From Minthousia sp045628125 (GTDB lineage Bacteria; Bacteroidota; Bacteroidia; Bacteroidales; Bacteroidaceae), in assembly GCA_045628125.1 (NCBI GenBank), contig JAZQPA010000126.1, forward strand, positions 1 to 16,080: a DNA stretch of 16,080 bases, read 5' to 3'. The notes beneath the pieces are model-generated. The model had not been told where the DNA came from, searched no databases, and saw only the letters and a program-made list of their open reading frames with translations. How positions within the stretch are numbered: position 1 is the stretch's first letter; each line of letters starts with the position of its first letter. This document shows positions 7,525-14,012 of this stretch, piece after piece. Both the position numbers and the translations under genes were made by a program.

Positions 7525-8600
7525 GCTTTCTTGATATAATCTACAATCCATGCACCAACCTCTTTAGTGCCATATTTCTCTCCACCTTCAACCTGAATCT
7601 CTGGAGTACGGACATTCTGATCCAGAGATGCATCAACGGCTTTGCGGATCAGGCTACCTTCTTCCTTCAAATCAAAATACTCAAAGAGCATGGCTACACT
7701 CAGAATCTGTGCCAGTGGATTAGCTATATTCAACCCCTTGCCCTGAGGCCAAGATCCGTGAATAGGTTCAAACACAGGGGTGCTGGAACCTGTTGATGCT
7801 GAAGGCAACAAGCCCATGGAACCGGTAATTACAGAACCCTCATCGGTAAGGATATCACCAAAAGTGTTCTCGGTTACCATTACATCAAAGAATTTTGGAT
7901 CCTGAATCATGCGCATAGCTGCATTGTCCACATACATGAAATCAGTGGTTACATCTGGATAATCTCCCATCATTTCCTGAGCCACCTTACGCCACAATCT
8001 ACTGCTTGCCAACACATTAGCCTTATCAACAACGGTCAGATGCTTACGTCTCTGTCGTGCGTACTGATATGCAACTTTCAGGATTCGTTCTACCTCAGGT
8101 CGAGAGTAATAGTTGGTATCCAATGCATCCTCTACCCCATTCTCATTAACGCTTGGTTCCTGCTTCTTACCAAAATACATACCTCCGGTCAACTCACGGA
8201 TACAGATAAAGTCGGCACCTCTTACAATCTCATCCTTTAATGGAGATTTATGAATCAGGCAATCAAAAGTTGTTACAGGGCGGATATTGGCAAACAGACC
8301 CAATTTCTTACGCATAGCCAGCAAGCCTTGTTCCGGACGGACCTTTGCGGTTGGATTATTGTCGAACTTAGGATCACCAACTGAGGCAAACAAAACAGCA
8401 TCAGCCTCTTCGCAAATCTGGAATGTTTCTTCCGGAAATGGATCACCCACCTCGTCTATGGCATGTGCACCACATAATGCTTCCTTATAGGTTACACTAT
8501 GCCCGAATTTTTCAGCAACGGCACTCAATACGGCAACTCCCTGTTCCATGATCTCTGGTCCGATGCCATCACCGGCCAGAACTGCAATCTTTAAATCCAT
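7521..8600 (-). CDS. leuB: 3-isopropylmalate dehydrogenase
   Basis: LeuB oxidises and decarboxylates 3-isopropylmalate with NAD+ to 2-ketoisocaproate, the third step of leucine synthesis. It can also act on 3-methylmalate in the citramalate route to 2-ketobutyrate. The 359-residue length is normal. Seen in the sequence: GDGIGPE near the start, the substrate arginines in MRKKLGLFANIRP (R97, R107) and IRELTGG (R135), the catalytic Tyr in GGMYFG (Y142), Lys in DKANVL (K193), metal-binding Asp in YVDNAAM (D225), and NTFGDILTDEGS with D249 and D253. The HGSWPQGKGLNIANP cofactor loop is present. It lies 12 bases after cimA and shares an ATGA overlap with the TPR gene downstream. Confidence 0.97.
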   Translation of the reverse strand: MDLKIAVLAGDGIGPEIMEQGVAVLSAVAEKFGHSVTYKEALCGAHAIDEVGDPFPEETFQICEEADAVLFASVGDPKFDNNPTAKVRPEQGLLAMRKKLGLFANIRPVTTFDCLIHKSPLKDEIVRGADFICIRELTGGMYFGKKQEPSVNENGVEDALDTNYYSRPEVERILKVAYQYARQRRKHLTVVDKANVLASSRLWRKVAQEMMGDYPDVTTDFMYVDNAAMRMIQDPKFFDVMVTENTFGDILTDEGSVITGSMGLLPSASTGSSTPVFEPIHGSWPQGKGLNIANPLAQILSVAMLFEYFDLKEEGSLIRKAVDASLDQNVRTPEIQVEGGEKYGTKEVGAWIVDYIKKA

Positions 8601-8612
8601 TATTATATTCTA

Positions 8613-10181
8613 TTATTCATTATTAACGTATAAATCTTCTATGATATTAAGCATTTTAATGGTTGCTTTAATAGCGGCTTCTGTCTGGTCAGCATCCAAA
8701 GCGTGTGTCCGGTAGGTCTTACCTTCAAAATCCCATTCAATTACGGTTTGTACCAAGGCATCTGTACGGCCACCGGGCGGGATACTCACATTGTAATTTG
8801 ACAGCCATGGAAATTTACGGCCAAGCTTTTCCTTATATATATGACGTATGCAACGCACGAAAGCATCAAACTGGCCATCTCCTGTAGCATTCTCCTCAAA
8901 AAGGATGCCATTCACCTCTAATTTCACACCGGCAATCGGTTTCAATCCATAAGCCGTGCTGACCATGTAACTCTTTAATATCACCTTCTCTTCTATATTG
9001 GTATGTTTTAAGACATCACTAACAATATATGGAAGATCGTCCTGAGTTACCAACTCCTTCTTATCGCCCAACTCGATGATACGTTGAGTGACCTTTTTCA
9101 TGGCTTCTTCACTCAACTCCAAGCCTAATTCCTCTAAATTTTTCCGGATATTCGCTTTACCGCTGGACTTTCCCAAAGCATATTCACGCTTTCTGCCAAA
9201 ACGTTCAGGGAGCAGATCATTACAGTACAGATTATTTTTGTTATCACCATCAGCGTGAACACCTGCTACCTGTGTGAATACACTGTTGCCTACTATGGGT
9301 TTGTTTGGAGGAATGGCTATACCGCTATAACTTTCTACTGCATGACTCACATCATTCAGTTTTTCCTCATTGATATGGGTAATGGCATTGAAATGATCCT
9401 TCAAAATGGCCTGAACACTGGCAAGAGGCGCATTACCGGCCCTTTCACCCAAGCCATTAATTGCGGTATGCAATCCCTTGGCGCCACTCAACACAGCTGC
9501 CAATACATTGCTGACGGCCAAGTCATAGTCATTATGAGCATGGAAGTCGAAATGCAGATCAGGATAGCGCTTAACCATCTTTCGGAAGTATGCTATGACT
9601 TGCAATGGATTCAGCACACCCAAGGTGTCAGGCAACATGAAACGCTTGATTCCGCTGTCTCGCAGGCCATCCATCAGCATGAACACATAGTCTTCAGAAT
9701 CCTTCATGCCGTTGCTCCAGTCCTCCAGATAGACATTGACATCGAATCCCCGTTCATGGGCCATGGATACATTCTTCTGTATATCAGCCAGATGTTCCTC
9801 TGGAGTTTTCTTCAATTGTCCTGTGCAATGACGGTATGAACCTTTTGTCAGCAGATTGATAACCCTACCACCTGCTGCCTGTATCCAATCTAACGATTTG
9901 CCGTCATCAACAAATCCCAGCACCTCAACTTTATCCAAATATCCACGGCGCTTTGCCCAACGGCAAATATATTTTGCTGCGTCCAGCTCACCGTCAGATA
10001 CTCTAGCTGAAGCTATTTCCAAACGGTCCACATTCAGCTCATCCAACAGCATTCGGGCAATCATCAGTTTTTCATGGGGTACGAAAGATACGCCACTGGT
10101 TTGTTCACCGTCGCGTAACGTAGTATCCATGATTTCAATCAACACCTGCCTGGTTGGCTTATCTGACACCGGACTACTCAT
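8613..10181 (-). CDS. cimA: (R)-citramalate synthase of the Leptospira type (LeuA superfamily)
   Basis: A 522-residue member of the LeuA/homocitrate/citramalate synthase family. From memory it follows the Leptospira interrogans citramalate synthase closely along its length, with residue numbers shifted by exactly 7: R23/D24 (TLRDGEQ), L88 in LGFVD, L111 in NLLTKGS, Y151 and E153 in VYLEDWSNG, and metal ligands H214 and H216 in FHAHNDYD. L88, L111 and Y151 correspond to the pocket that selects pyruvate in that enzyme. CimA condenses pyruvate with acetyl-CoA to give citramalate, the entry to threonine-independent isoleucine synthesis. The C-terminal third (about 385-515) is a LeuA-type regulatory domain, so feedback control is likely. 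It overlaps leuD by ATGA. The alternative is a second 2-isopropylmalate synthase; an enzyme assay would decide. Confidence 0.85.
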   Translation of the reverse strand: MSSPVSDKPTRQVLIEIMDTTLRDGEQTSGVSFVPHEKLMIARMLLDELNVDRLEIASARVSDGELDAAKYICRWAKRRGYLDKVEVLGFVDDGKSLDWIQAAGGRVINLLTKGSYRHCTGQLKKTPEEHLADIQKNVSMAHERGFDVNVYLEDWSNGMKDSEDYVFMLMDGLRDSGIKRFMLPDTLGVLNPLQVIAYFRKMVKRYPDLHFDFHAHNDYDLAVSNVLAAVLSGAKGLHTAINGLGERAGNAPLASVQAILKDHFNAITHINEEKLNDVSHAVESYSGIAIPPNKPIVGNSVFTQVAGVHADGDNKNNLYCNDLLPERFGRKREYALGKSSGKANIRKNLEELGLELSEEAMKKVTQRIIELGDKKELVTQDDLPYIVSDVLKHTNIEEKVILKSYMVSTAYGLKPIAGVKLEVNGILFEENATGDGQFDAFVRCIRHIYKEKLGRKFPWLSNYNVSIPPGGRTDALVQTVIEWDFEGKTYRTHALDADQTEAAIKATIKMLNIIEDLYVNNE

Positions 10182-10792
10182 CGTTGTTCGTAGGCTTCAA
10201 TCTTATCCTTGTTTTCCAACAGGAAATCAATATCGTCCAAGGCATTCATCAGACAATATTTCTTATATCCATTAATTTCAAAATGTTCGCTGTTGCCTGT
10301 TGTCACATTTGTTACGGTCTGGTTAGGGACATCAACTTGTACCACAGCCTTAGGATTGGAGTGAATAGTGGCAAACAACTCCATTTGGAATTCCTTGCTG
10401 ACAATAACAGGCAGGACGAAACAGTTCAGCAGATTATTTCGATGAATATCAGCAAAGGAAGAAGATATCACTACACGTACACCGTATCCTGCAATAGCCC
10501 AAGCTGCATGTTCGCGGCTGCTTCCGGAACCCCAATTGGCACCACCGACAATAATCTCATGAACACCCTTACTTGGTTCCTCACAATAATCAGGCTGGTT
10601 CAGCACAAAGTCATCAACAGGTTTGCCATTTGCATCATATCTTAAGTCATGCATGAACGCATCACCAAAAAACTTTGGATCACGTGTCGTGGAAGCCAGA
10701 TAGCGGGCAGGAATTATCAAATCTGTATTACAGTTATCAATAGCGACTGGAATACAAGTAGATTCTATTATATCAAATTTTTGCTTTGCCAT
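10178..10792 (-). CDS. leuD: 3-isopropylmalate dehydratase small subunit
   Basis: LeuD pairs with LeuC to isomerise 2-isopropylmalate to 3-isopropylmalate, and can handle citramalate as well. The 204-residue length fits the bacterial small subunit. The swivel-domain signature is clear: NTDLIIPARYL (22-32), then GGANWGSGSSREHAAWAI (83-100) with the substrate-binding loop, and VVISSSFADIHRNN (107-120). It starts 6 bases after the leuC stop, and its TGA overlaps the cimA ATG, which fits tight co-expression of LeuC, LeuD and CimA. Nothing is missing or unusual in the protein. Confidence 0.97.
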   Translation of the reverse strand: MAKQKFDIIESTCIPVAIDNCNTDLIIPARYLASTTRDPKFFGDAFMHDLRYDANGKPVDDFVLNQPDYCEEPSKGVHEIIVGGANWGSGSSREHAAWAIAGYGVRVVISSSFADIHRNNLLNCFVLPVIVSKEFQMELFATIHSNPKAVVQVDVPNQTVTNVTTGNSEHFEINGYKKYCLMNALDDIDFLLENKDKIEAYEQR

Positions 10793-10798
10793 AATTCT

Positions 10799-12187
10799 TC
10801 AGATTTTACGTGGATCAGTTATTACACCTGTTACTGCTGCTGCTGCCACAGTCAAAGGACTAGCCAAAACGGTACGGGCACCCGGTCCCTGACGGCCAAC
10901 AAAATTACGGTTACTTGTTGAGATAGCCAATTTTCCAGCAGGAACCTTATCTGGATTCATAGCCAAACAAGCAGAGCATGAAGGCAAACGGAGTTCGAAT
11001 CCCGCCTCTTCCAATATCTTATCAATGCCCTCATCAATAATTTGCTGACGAACCAGCCAAGAGCCAGGAACCAGCCAAGCAACCACTGATGCACACTTTT
11101 TCTTTCCTTTAACCACACTGGCAAACGCGCGGAAATCCTCAATTCGTCCATTGGTGCAGGCACCCAGGAATACATAATCCACAGGATATCCCTCTAATTT
11201 CTCTCCAGGATTAAACTGCATATATTTCAACTGAGCCAGGAAACCGGCCTGTTCTGCTTCAGGAATACAGTCCAATGCAGGAATTGTTTCATCAATGGCA
11301 ATACCCGCACCAGGATTGGTACCGTATGTCAAGCGAGGGGCTATATCCTCTGCACGATAAGTCACCTCCTTGTCAAACACTGCATCGTCATCACTCTTCA
11401 GTGTTTTCCAGAAAGCAACAGCCTTATCCCAATCCTCTCCCTTTGGAGCATATTCCCGTCCCTTCAAATAAGCAAAGGTAGTCTCGTCTGGAGCAATGAT
11501 ACCGGCACGGCTACCCATTTCAATACTTAAGTTACTGAGGGTTAAGCGTCCCTCCATCGACAAATTCCGGATAGTTGAACCAGCATACTCCACCACATAT
11601 CCTGTAGCACCTGAAGTGGTCATCTGAGCCATTATATAAAGAGCAATGTCCTTGGCTGTCACACCTGCCTGCAACTCACCCTCAATGTTTATGCGCATAC
11701 TCTTAGGCTTTGACTGCAAGATTGTCTGACTGGCCAGAACCTGAGCCACCTCACTGGTACCAATACCCATAGCCAATGCTCCCACCGCACCATGGGTAGA
11801 GGTATGAGAGTCACCACATACAATTGTCATTCCAGGCAAAGAAAGTCCCTTCTCAGGTCCGACAACATGTATGATACCATTATCCTTGGTACCCATTGCA
11901 AAATGGGTGATTCCAAATTCCTCGCAATTCTTCTGTAATGTTTCAACCTGTTTTCTTCCGATTGGGTCATTGATTGCTTCTTGCTGATCAGAAGGGGTAT
12001 TGTGATCAGGCATGGCATATACATGATCTGGGCGGAACACTTTAATTCCTTTATCACGCAACGAGTCGAATGCCTGAGGACTGGTTACCTCATGAGCATA
12101 CAAGCGGTCAATATATAACTGGGTTGGTCCGTCTTCCACAACCTGAACAACGTGAGCATCCCAAATTTTATCAAATAATGTATTCAT
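10799..12187 (-). CDS. leuC: 3-isopropylmalate dehydratase large subunit
   Basis: LeuC is the aconitase-like [4Fe-4S] subunit of isopropylmalate isomerase. At 462 residues it is the usual bacterial length. The three cluster ligands are visible: C344 in LGACTNGRIEDF, and C404 and C407 in PSCSACLAMNPD, almost the numbering of the E. coli protein. Also seen are CGDSHTSTHGAVGALAMGIG and VGRQGPGARTVLASP near the end. The start MNTLFDKIWDAHVV is typical. It lies 19 bases after leuA and 6 bases before leuD. The oxygen-sensitive cluster fits an anaerobic gut organism. The enzyme probably serves both the leucine and citramalate routes in this operon. Confidence 0.97.
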   Translation of the reverse strand: MNTLFDKIWDAHVVQVVEDGPTQLYIDRLYAHEVTSPQAFDSLRDKGIKVFRPDHVYAMPDHNTPSDQQEAINDPIGRKQVETLQKNCEEFGITHFAMGTKDNGIIHVVGPEKGLSLPGMTIVCGDSHTSTHGAVGALAMGIGTSEVAQVLASQTILQSKPKSMRINIEGELQAGVTAKDIALYIMAQMTTSGATGYVVEYAGSTIRNLSMEGRLTLSNLSIEMGSRAGIIAPDETTFAYLKGREYAPKGEDWDKAVAFWKTLKSDDDAVFDKEVTYRAEDIAPRLTYGTNPGAGIAIDETIPALDCIPEAEQAGFLAQLKYMQFNPGEKLEGYPVDYVFLGACTNGRIEDFRAFASVVKGKKKCASVVAWLVPGSWLVRQQIIDEGIDKILEEAGFELRLPSCSACLAMNPDKVPAGKLAISTSNRNFVGRQGPGARTVLASPLTVAAAAVTGVITDPRKI

Positions 12188-12206
12188 TTTTATATAGTTT
12201 TCTTTT

Positions 12207-13709
12207 TTATCGGAATTTATTAATACAATCGATATAAGCCTCCAAACTAGCCCTTACCACATCTGTATCGGCTCCAAATCCATAGTAAACATGATTGTCA
12301 TATTCCACCTGCATGTGAACCTTACCCACATCATCCGAGCCTTTGGAAATAGCCTGAATCGTAAATTCCTTTAATACCATTTCCTTGATAATGATTTTCT
12401 TTAATGCCCGTATAGCTGCATCTACCGGGCCATTTCCTGTAGAGCAGGATTCAAATTTTTGACCACTGATGTCCAAGCCTAAGGATGCCACACATTTATG
12501 GCCACCCATACCGGTAGTAACCTGGAGGAAGTCCAATTTGATTGCTCTGGAATCAGCACGACTGGCACCTGCCAATACCAAAATGTCATCATCGGTAACC
12601 TCTTTCTTCTTATCGGCCAATTGCAGGAATGCCTGGTAAATGCTATCCAGTCTTTCACCATCCACTTCCACACCATTTACATGCAAGCGGTGTTTTAGTG
12701 CAGCACGTCCTGAACGGGCTGTCAGTACAATTGCATTATCATCTATACCCACATCCTTAGGGTCCATAATTTCGTATGTGGCAGCATTCTTCAGCACACC
12801 ATCCTGATGGATACCACTGGAATGAGCAAAGGCATTCTTACCAACAATGGCTTTATTCGGCTGAACAGGCATATTCATCAACGATGACACCATTCGACTG
12901 GTCGGATAAATCTTTGATGTATTAATATTGGTTTCAATGCCCAAATCCGGATGTGTCTTAAAGATCATTGCCACCTCTTCCAACGAGGTGTTTCCTGCTC
13001 TTTCTCCAATACCATTTATAGTCACCTCCACCTGTCGTGCACCATTCAAAGCACCTGCGACAGTATTAGCAGTGGCCATACCCAAATCATTATGGCAATG
13101 GGTAGAAAGAATTGCCTTTCCGCTTTGAATATCCTCGCAATGCTCAACAAGATATTTAATTTTCTCACCATACTCGCTTGGTACACGGAAACCAGTTGTA
13201 TCAGGAATATTCACAACGGTTGCACCCGCCTTAGTCACCGCATTAACCACTCTCGCCAAATACTCGTTATCGGTTCTTCCCGCATCCTCTGCATAAAACT
13301 CAACATCCTCAACATATCGTTTGGCATATTTTACTGCAGCAATGGCGCGCTCAATAATTTCCTCGCGATTGGAGTTGAATTTATACTTAATATGCGAATC
13401 GCTGGTTCCGATTCCGGTATGAATGCGTTTATGCTTGGCATACTGCAATGCCTCGGCCGCAACATCAATATCCTTCTGTACCGCACGTGTCAATGCACAA
13501 ATCGTAGGCCAGGTTACTGCCTTTGAAATTTCAATGACTGAATTAAAATCTCCAGGACTGGAAACAGGGAAACCCGCCTCGATGACGTCCACACCCAATG
13601 CCTCCAGTTGCTTGGCAACCTGAATTTTCTCAATGGTATTCAGCTGGCACCCAGGCACCTGCTCACCATCTCGAAGGGTTGTGTCAAAAATGTAAAGTCT
13701 ATCGCTCAT
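12207..13709 (-). CDS. leuA: 2-isopropylmalate synthase
   Basis: LeuA condenses acetyl-CoA with 2-ketoisovalerate to 2-isopropylmalate, the committed step to leucine. The 500-residue protein has the catalytic DTTLRDGEQVPG block (R13, D14), GIGTSDSH, FYAEDAGRTD, the metal ligands H204 and H206 in THCHNDLG, and NGIGERAGNTSLEEV. A C-terminal regulatory domain of about 120 residues (from near 380) is the usual site for leucine feedback. At the position that maps to L111 of the neighbouring CimA this protein has HTGIGTS, without the bulky Leu-Leu pair, which fits a larger substrate. It is the first structural gene after the attenuator at 13735-13768, with 25 bases between the end of the terminator and its ATG. 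Confidence 0.97.
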   Translation of the reverse strand: MSDRLYIFDTTLRDGEQVPGCQLNTIEKIQVAKQLEALGVDVIEAGFPVSSPGDFNSVIEISKAVTWPTICALTRAVQKDIDVAAEALQYAKHKRIHTGIGTSDSHIKYKFNSNREEIIERAIAAVKYAKRYVEDVEFYAEDAGRTDNEYLARVVNAVTKAGATVVNIPDTTGFRVPSEYGEKIKYLVEHCEDIQSGKAILSTHCHNDLGMATANTVAGALNGARQVEVTINGIGERAGNTSLEEVAMIFKTHPDLGIETNINTSKIYPTSRMVSSLMNMPVQPNKAIVGKNAFAHSSGIHQDGVLKNAATYEIMDPKDVGIDDNAIVLTARSGRAALKHRLHVNGVEVDGERLDSIYQAFLQLADKKKEVTDDDILVLAGASRADSRAIKLDFLQVTTGMGGHKCVASLGLDISGQKFESCSTGNGPVDAAIRALKKIIIKEMVLKEFTIQAISKGSDDVGKVHMQVEYDNHVYYGFGADTDVVRASLEAYIDCINKFR

Positions 13710-13734
13710 ATCTTTTTCCTTTTTTTATCACAAT

Positions 13735-13768
13735 AAAAAAGCCTTTCGCACATGGAAGTGAGAAAGGC
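13735..13768 (-). terminator. leu operon attenuator: intrinsic terminator upstream of leuA
   Basis: On the minus strand GCCTTTC (13768-13762) pairs with GAAAGGC (13747-13741). An inner CAC/GTG pairing extends the stem after one mismatch, leaving loop TTCCAT. TTTTTT follows at 13740-13735. The structure lies between the promoter and leuA, so it must regulate rather than end the operon. The segment CTCACTTCC (13762-13754) within it is also complementary to the upstream antiterminator arm GGAAGTGAG (13811-13803). Confidence 0.88.
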
Positions 13769-13811
13769 ATCATAGTATATCAATCAATATTCAAGCACAC
13801 AACTCACTTCC
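13754..13811 (-). promoter_or_regulatory. predicted antiterminator pairing in the leu leader
   Basis: GGAAGTGAG (13811-13803) lies in the last codons of the leader peptide (Gly-Ser-Glu). It is perfectly complementary over 9 bases to CTCACTTCC (13762-13754), which forms part of the 5' arm and loop of the terminator. Both structures cannot form together. A ribosome stalled at the Leu/Ile codons would leave GGAAGTGAG free to pair and prevent termination. One that reaches the TGA at 13793-13791 would cover it and let the terminator form. Confidence 0.75.
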
Positions 13812-13874
13812 GGCCACGGTATGCAGTCGAATAATCAGAGCGTTTAGTAAAATACTTGAATAATTCATCGTCAT
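13791..13874 (-). CDS. leu operon leader peptide, 27 residues
   Basis: A short reading frame lies between the leu promoter and the attenuator. It starts at ATG 13874-13872, with a purine-rich AAGGAAG ending about 7 bases upstream as a possible ribosome site, and stops at TGA 13793-13791. Nine of 27 residues are Leu, Ile or Val, and eight of these fall in residues 8-20 (ILLNALIIRLHTV): five Leu, three Ile and one Val in all. Position, richness in the regulating amino acids, and the antiterminator arm starting one codon after the cluster all match classical attenuation as in enterobacterial leu and ilv operons. The peptide probably has no function beyond being translated. A second in-frame ATG two codons later is possible. 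I infer the control; no direct evidence of translation exists here. Confidence 0.82.
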   Translation of the reverse strand: MTMNYSSILLNALIIRLHTVAGSELCA

Positions 13875-13899
13875 AATCTTCTTCCTTATAAAAACTATG

Positions 13900-13931
13900 C
13901 AAAGATACGGCTTTACACCGACAAAAACAAA
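13900..13931 (-). promoter_or_regulatory. leu operon promoter
   Basis: On the minus strand TTTG (13931-13928), 20 bases, then TATCTTTG (13907-13900) match the Bacteroidetes promoter consensus exactly in both elements and spacing. Transcription should start near 13893, leaving an 18-20-base leader before the ATG of the leader peptide and about 185 bases before leuA. Confidence 0.82.
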
Positions 13932-13952
13932 CAAATCGTTATGGATTTAATG

Positions 13953-13999
13953 AAAAAAGTGATAATTTGAAATAAAATCACGTTTCAAATTATCACTTT
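13953..13999 (-). terminator. terminator after the C26-M19 fusion gene
   Basis: A perfect 17-bp inverted repeat (13956-13972 and 13983-13999, loop of 10) follows the stop codon of the fusion gene. On the minus strand it ends in a run of six T (13958-13953), which overlaps the stem. The stem is AT-rich, but its length makes it stable. It isolates the fusion gene from the leu promoter, whose -33 element begins about 22 bases further on. Confidence 0.8.
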
Positions 14000-14012
14000 C
14001 TAAATTTACCTA

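Noticed and set aside
9255..9839. 194-codon open frame on the plus strand
   Set aside because: It is antisense to cimA, has no recognisable domain or ribosome site, and its sequence follows from the codon pattern of the real gene opposite.
12951..13526. 191-codon open frame on the plus strand
   Set aside because: It is antisense to the conserved catalytic region of leuA, with a Cys/Ile-rich composition typical of shadow frames and no family resemblance.
8613..13709. leuA and cimA as recent duplicates of one gene
   Set aside because: The two proteins share only family motifs and differ along the whole length, with different pocket residues and different C-terminal regions. They look like separate old subfamilies.
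13598..13834. 78-codon plus-strand frame through the leu leader
   Set aside because: It crosses the start of leuA, the terminator and the leader peptide in antisense. The minus-strand promoter, leader and attenuator explain this DNA better.
13788..13862. TATTCAAG/CTTGAATA pairing (13862-13855 with 13795-13788) as an extra leader hairpin
   Set aside because: The 8 bases are perfectly complementary but AT-rich and far apart, so chance pairing is likely. It is not needed for the attenuation model, though it might be a region 1:2 pairing.
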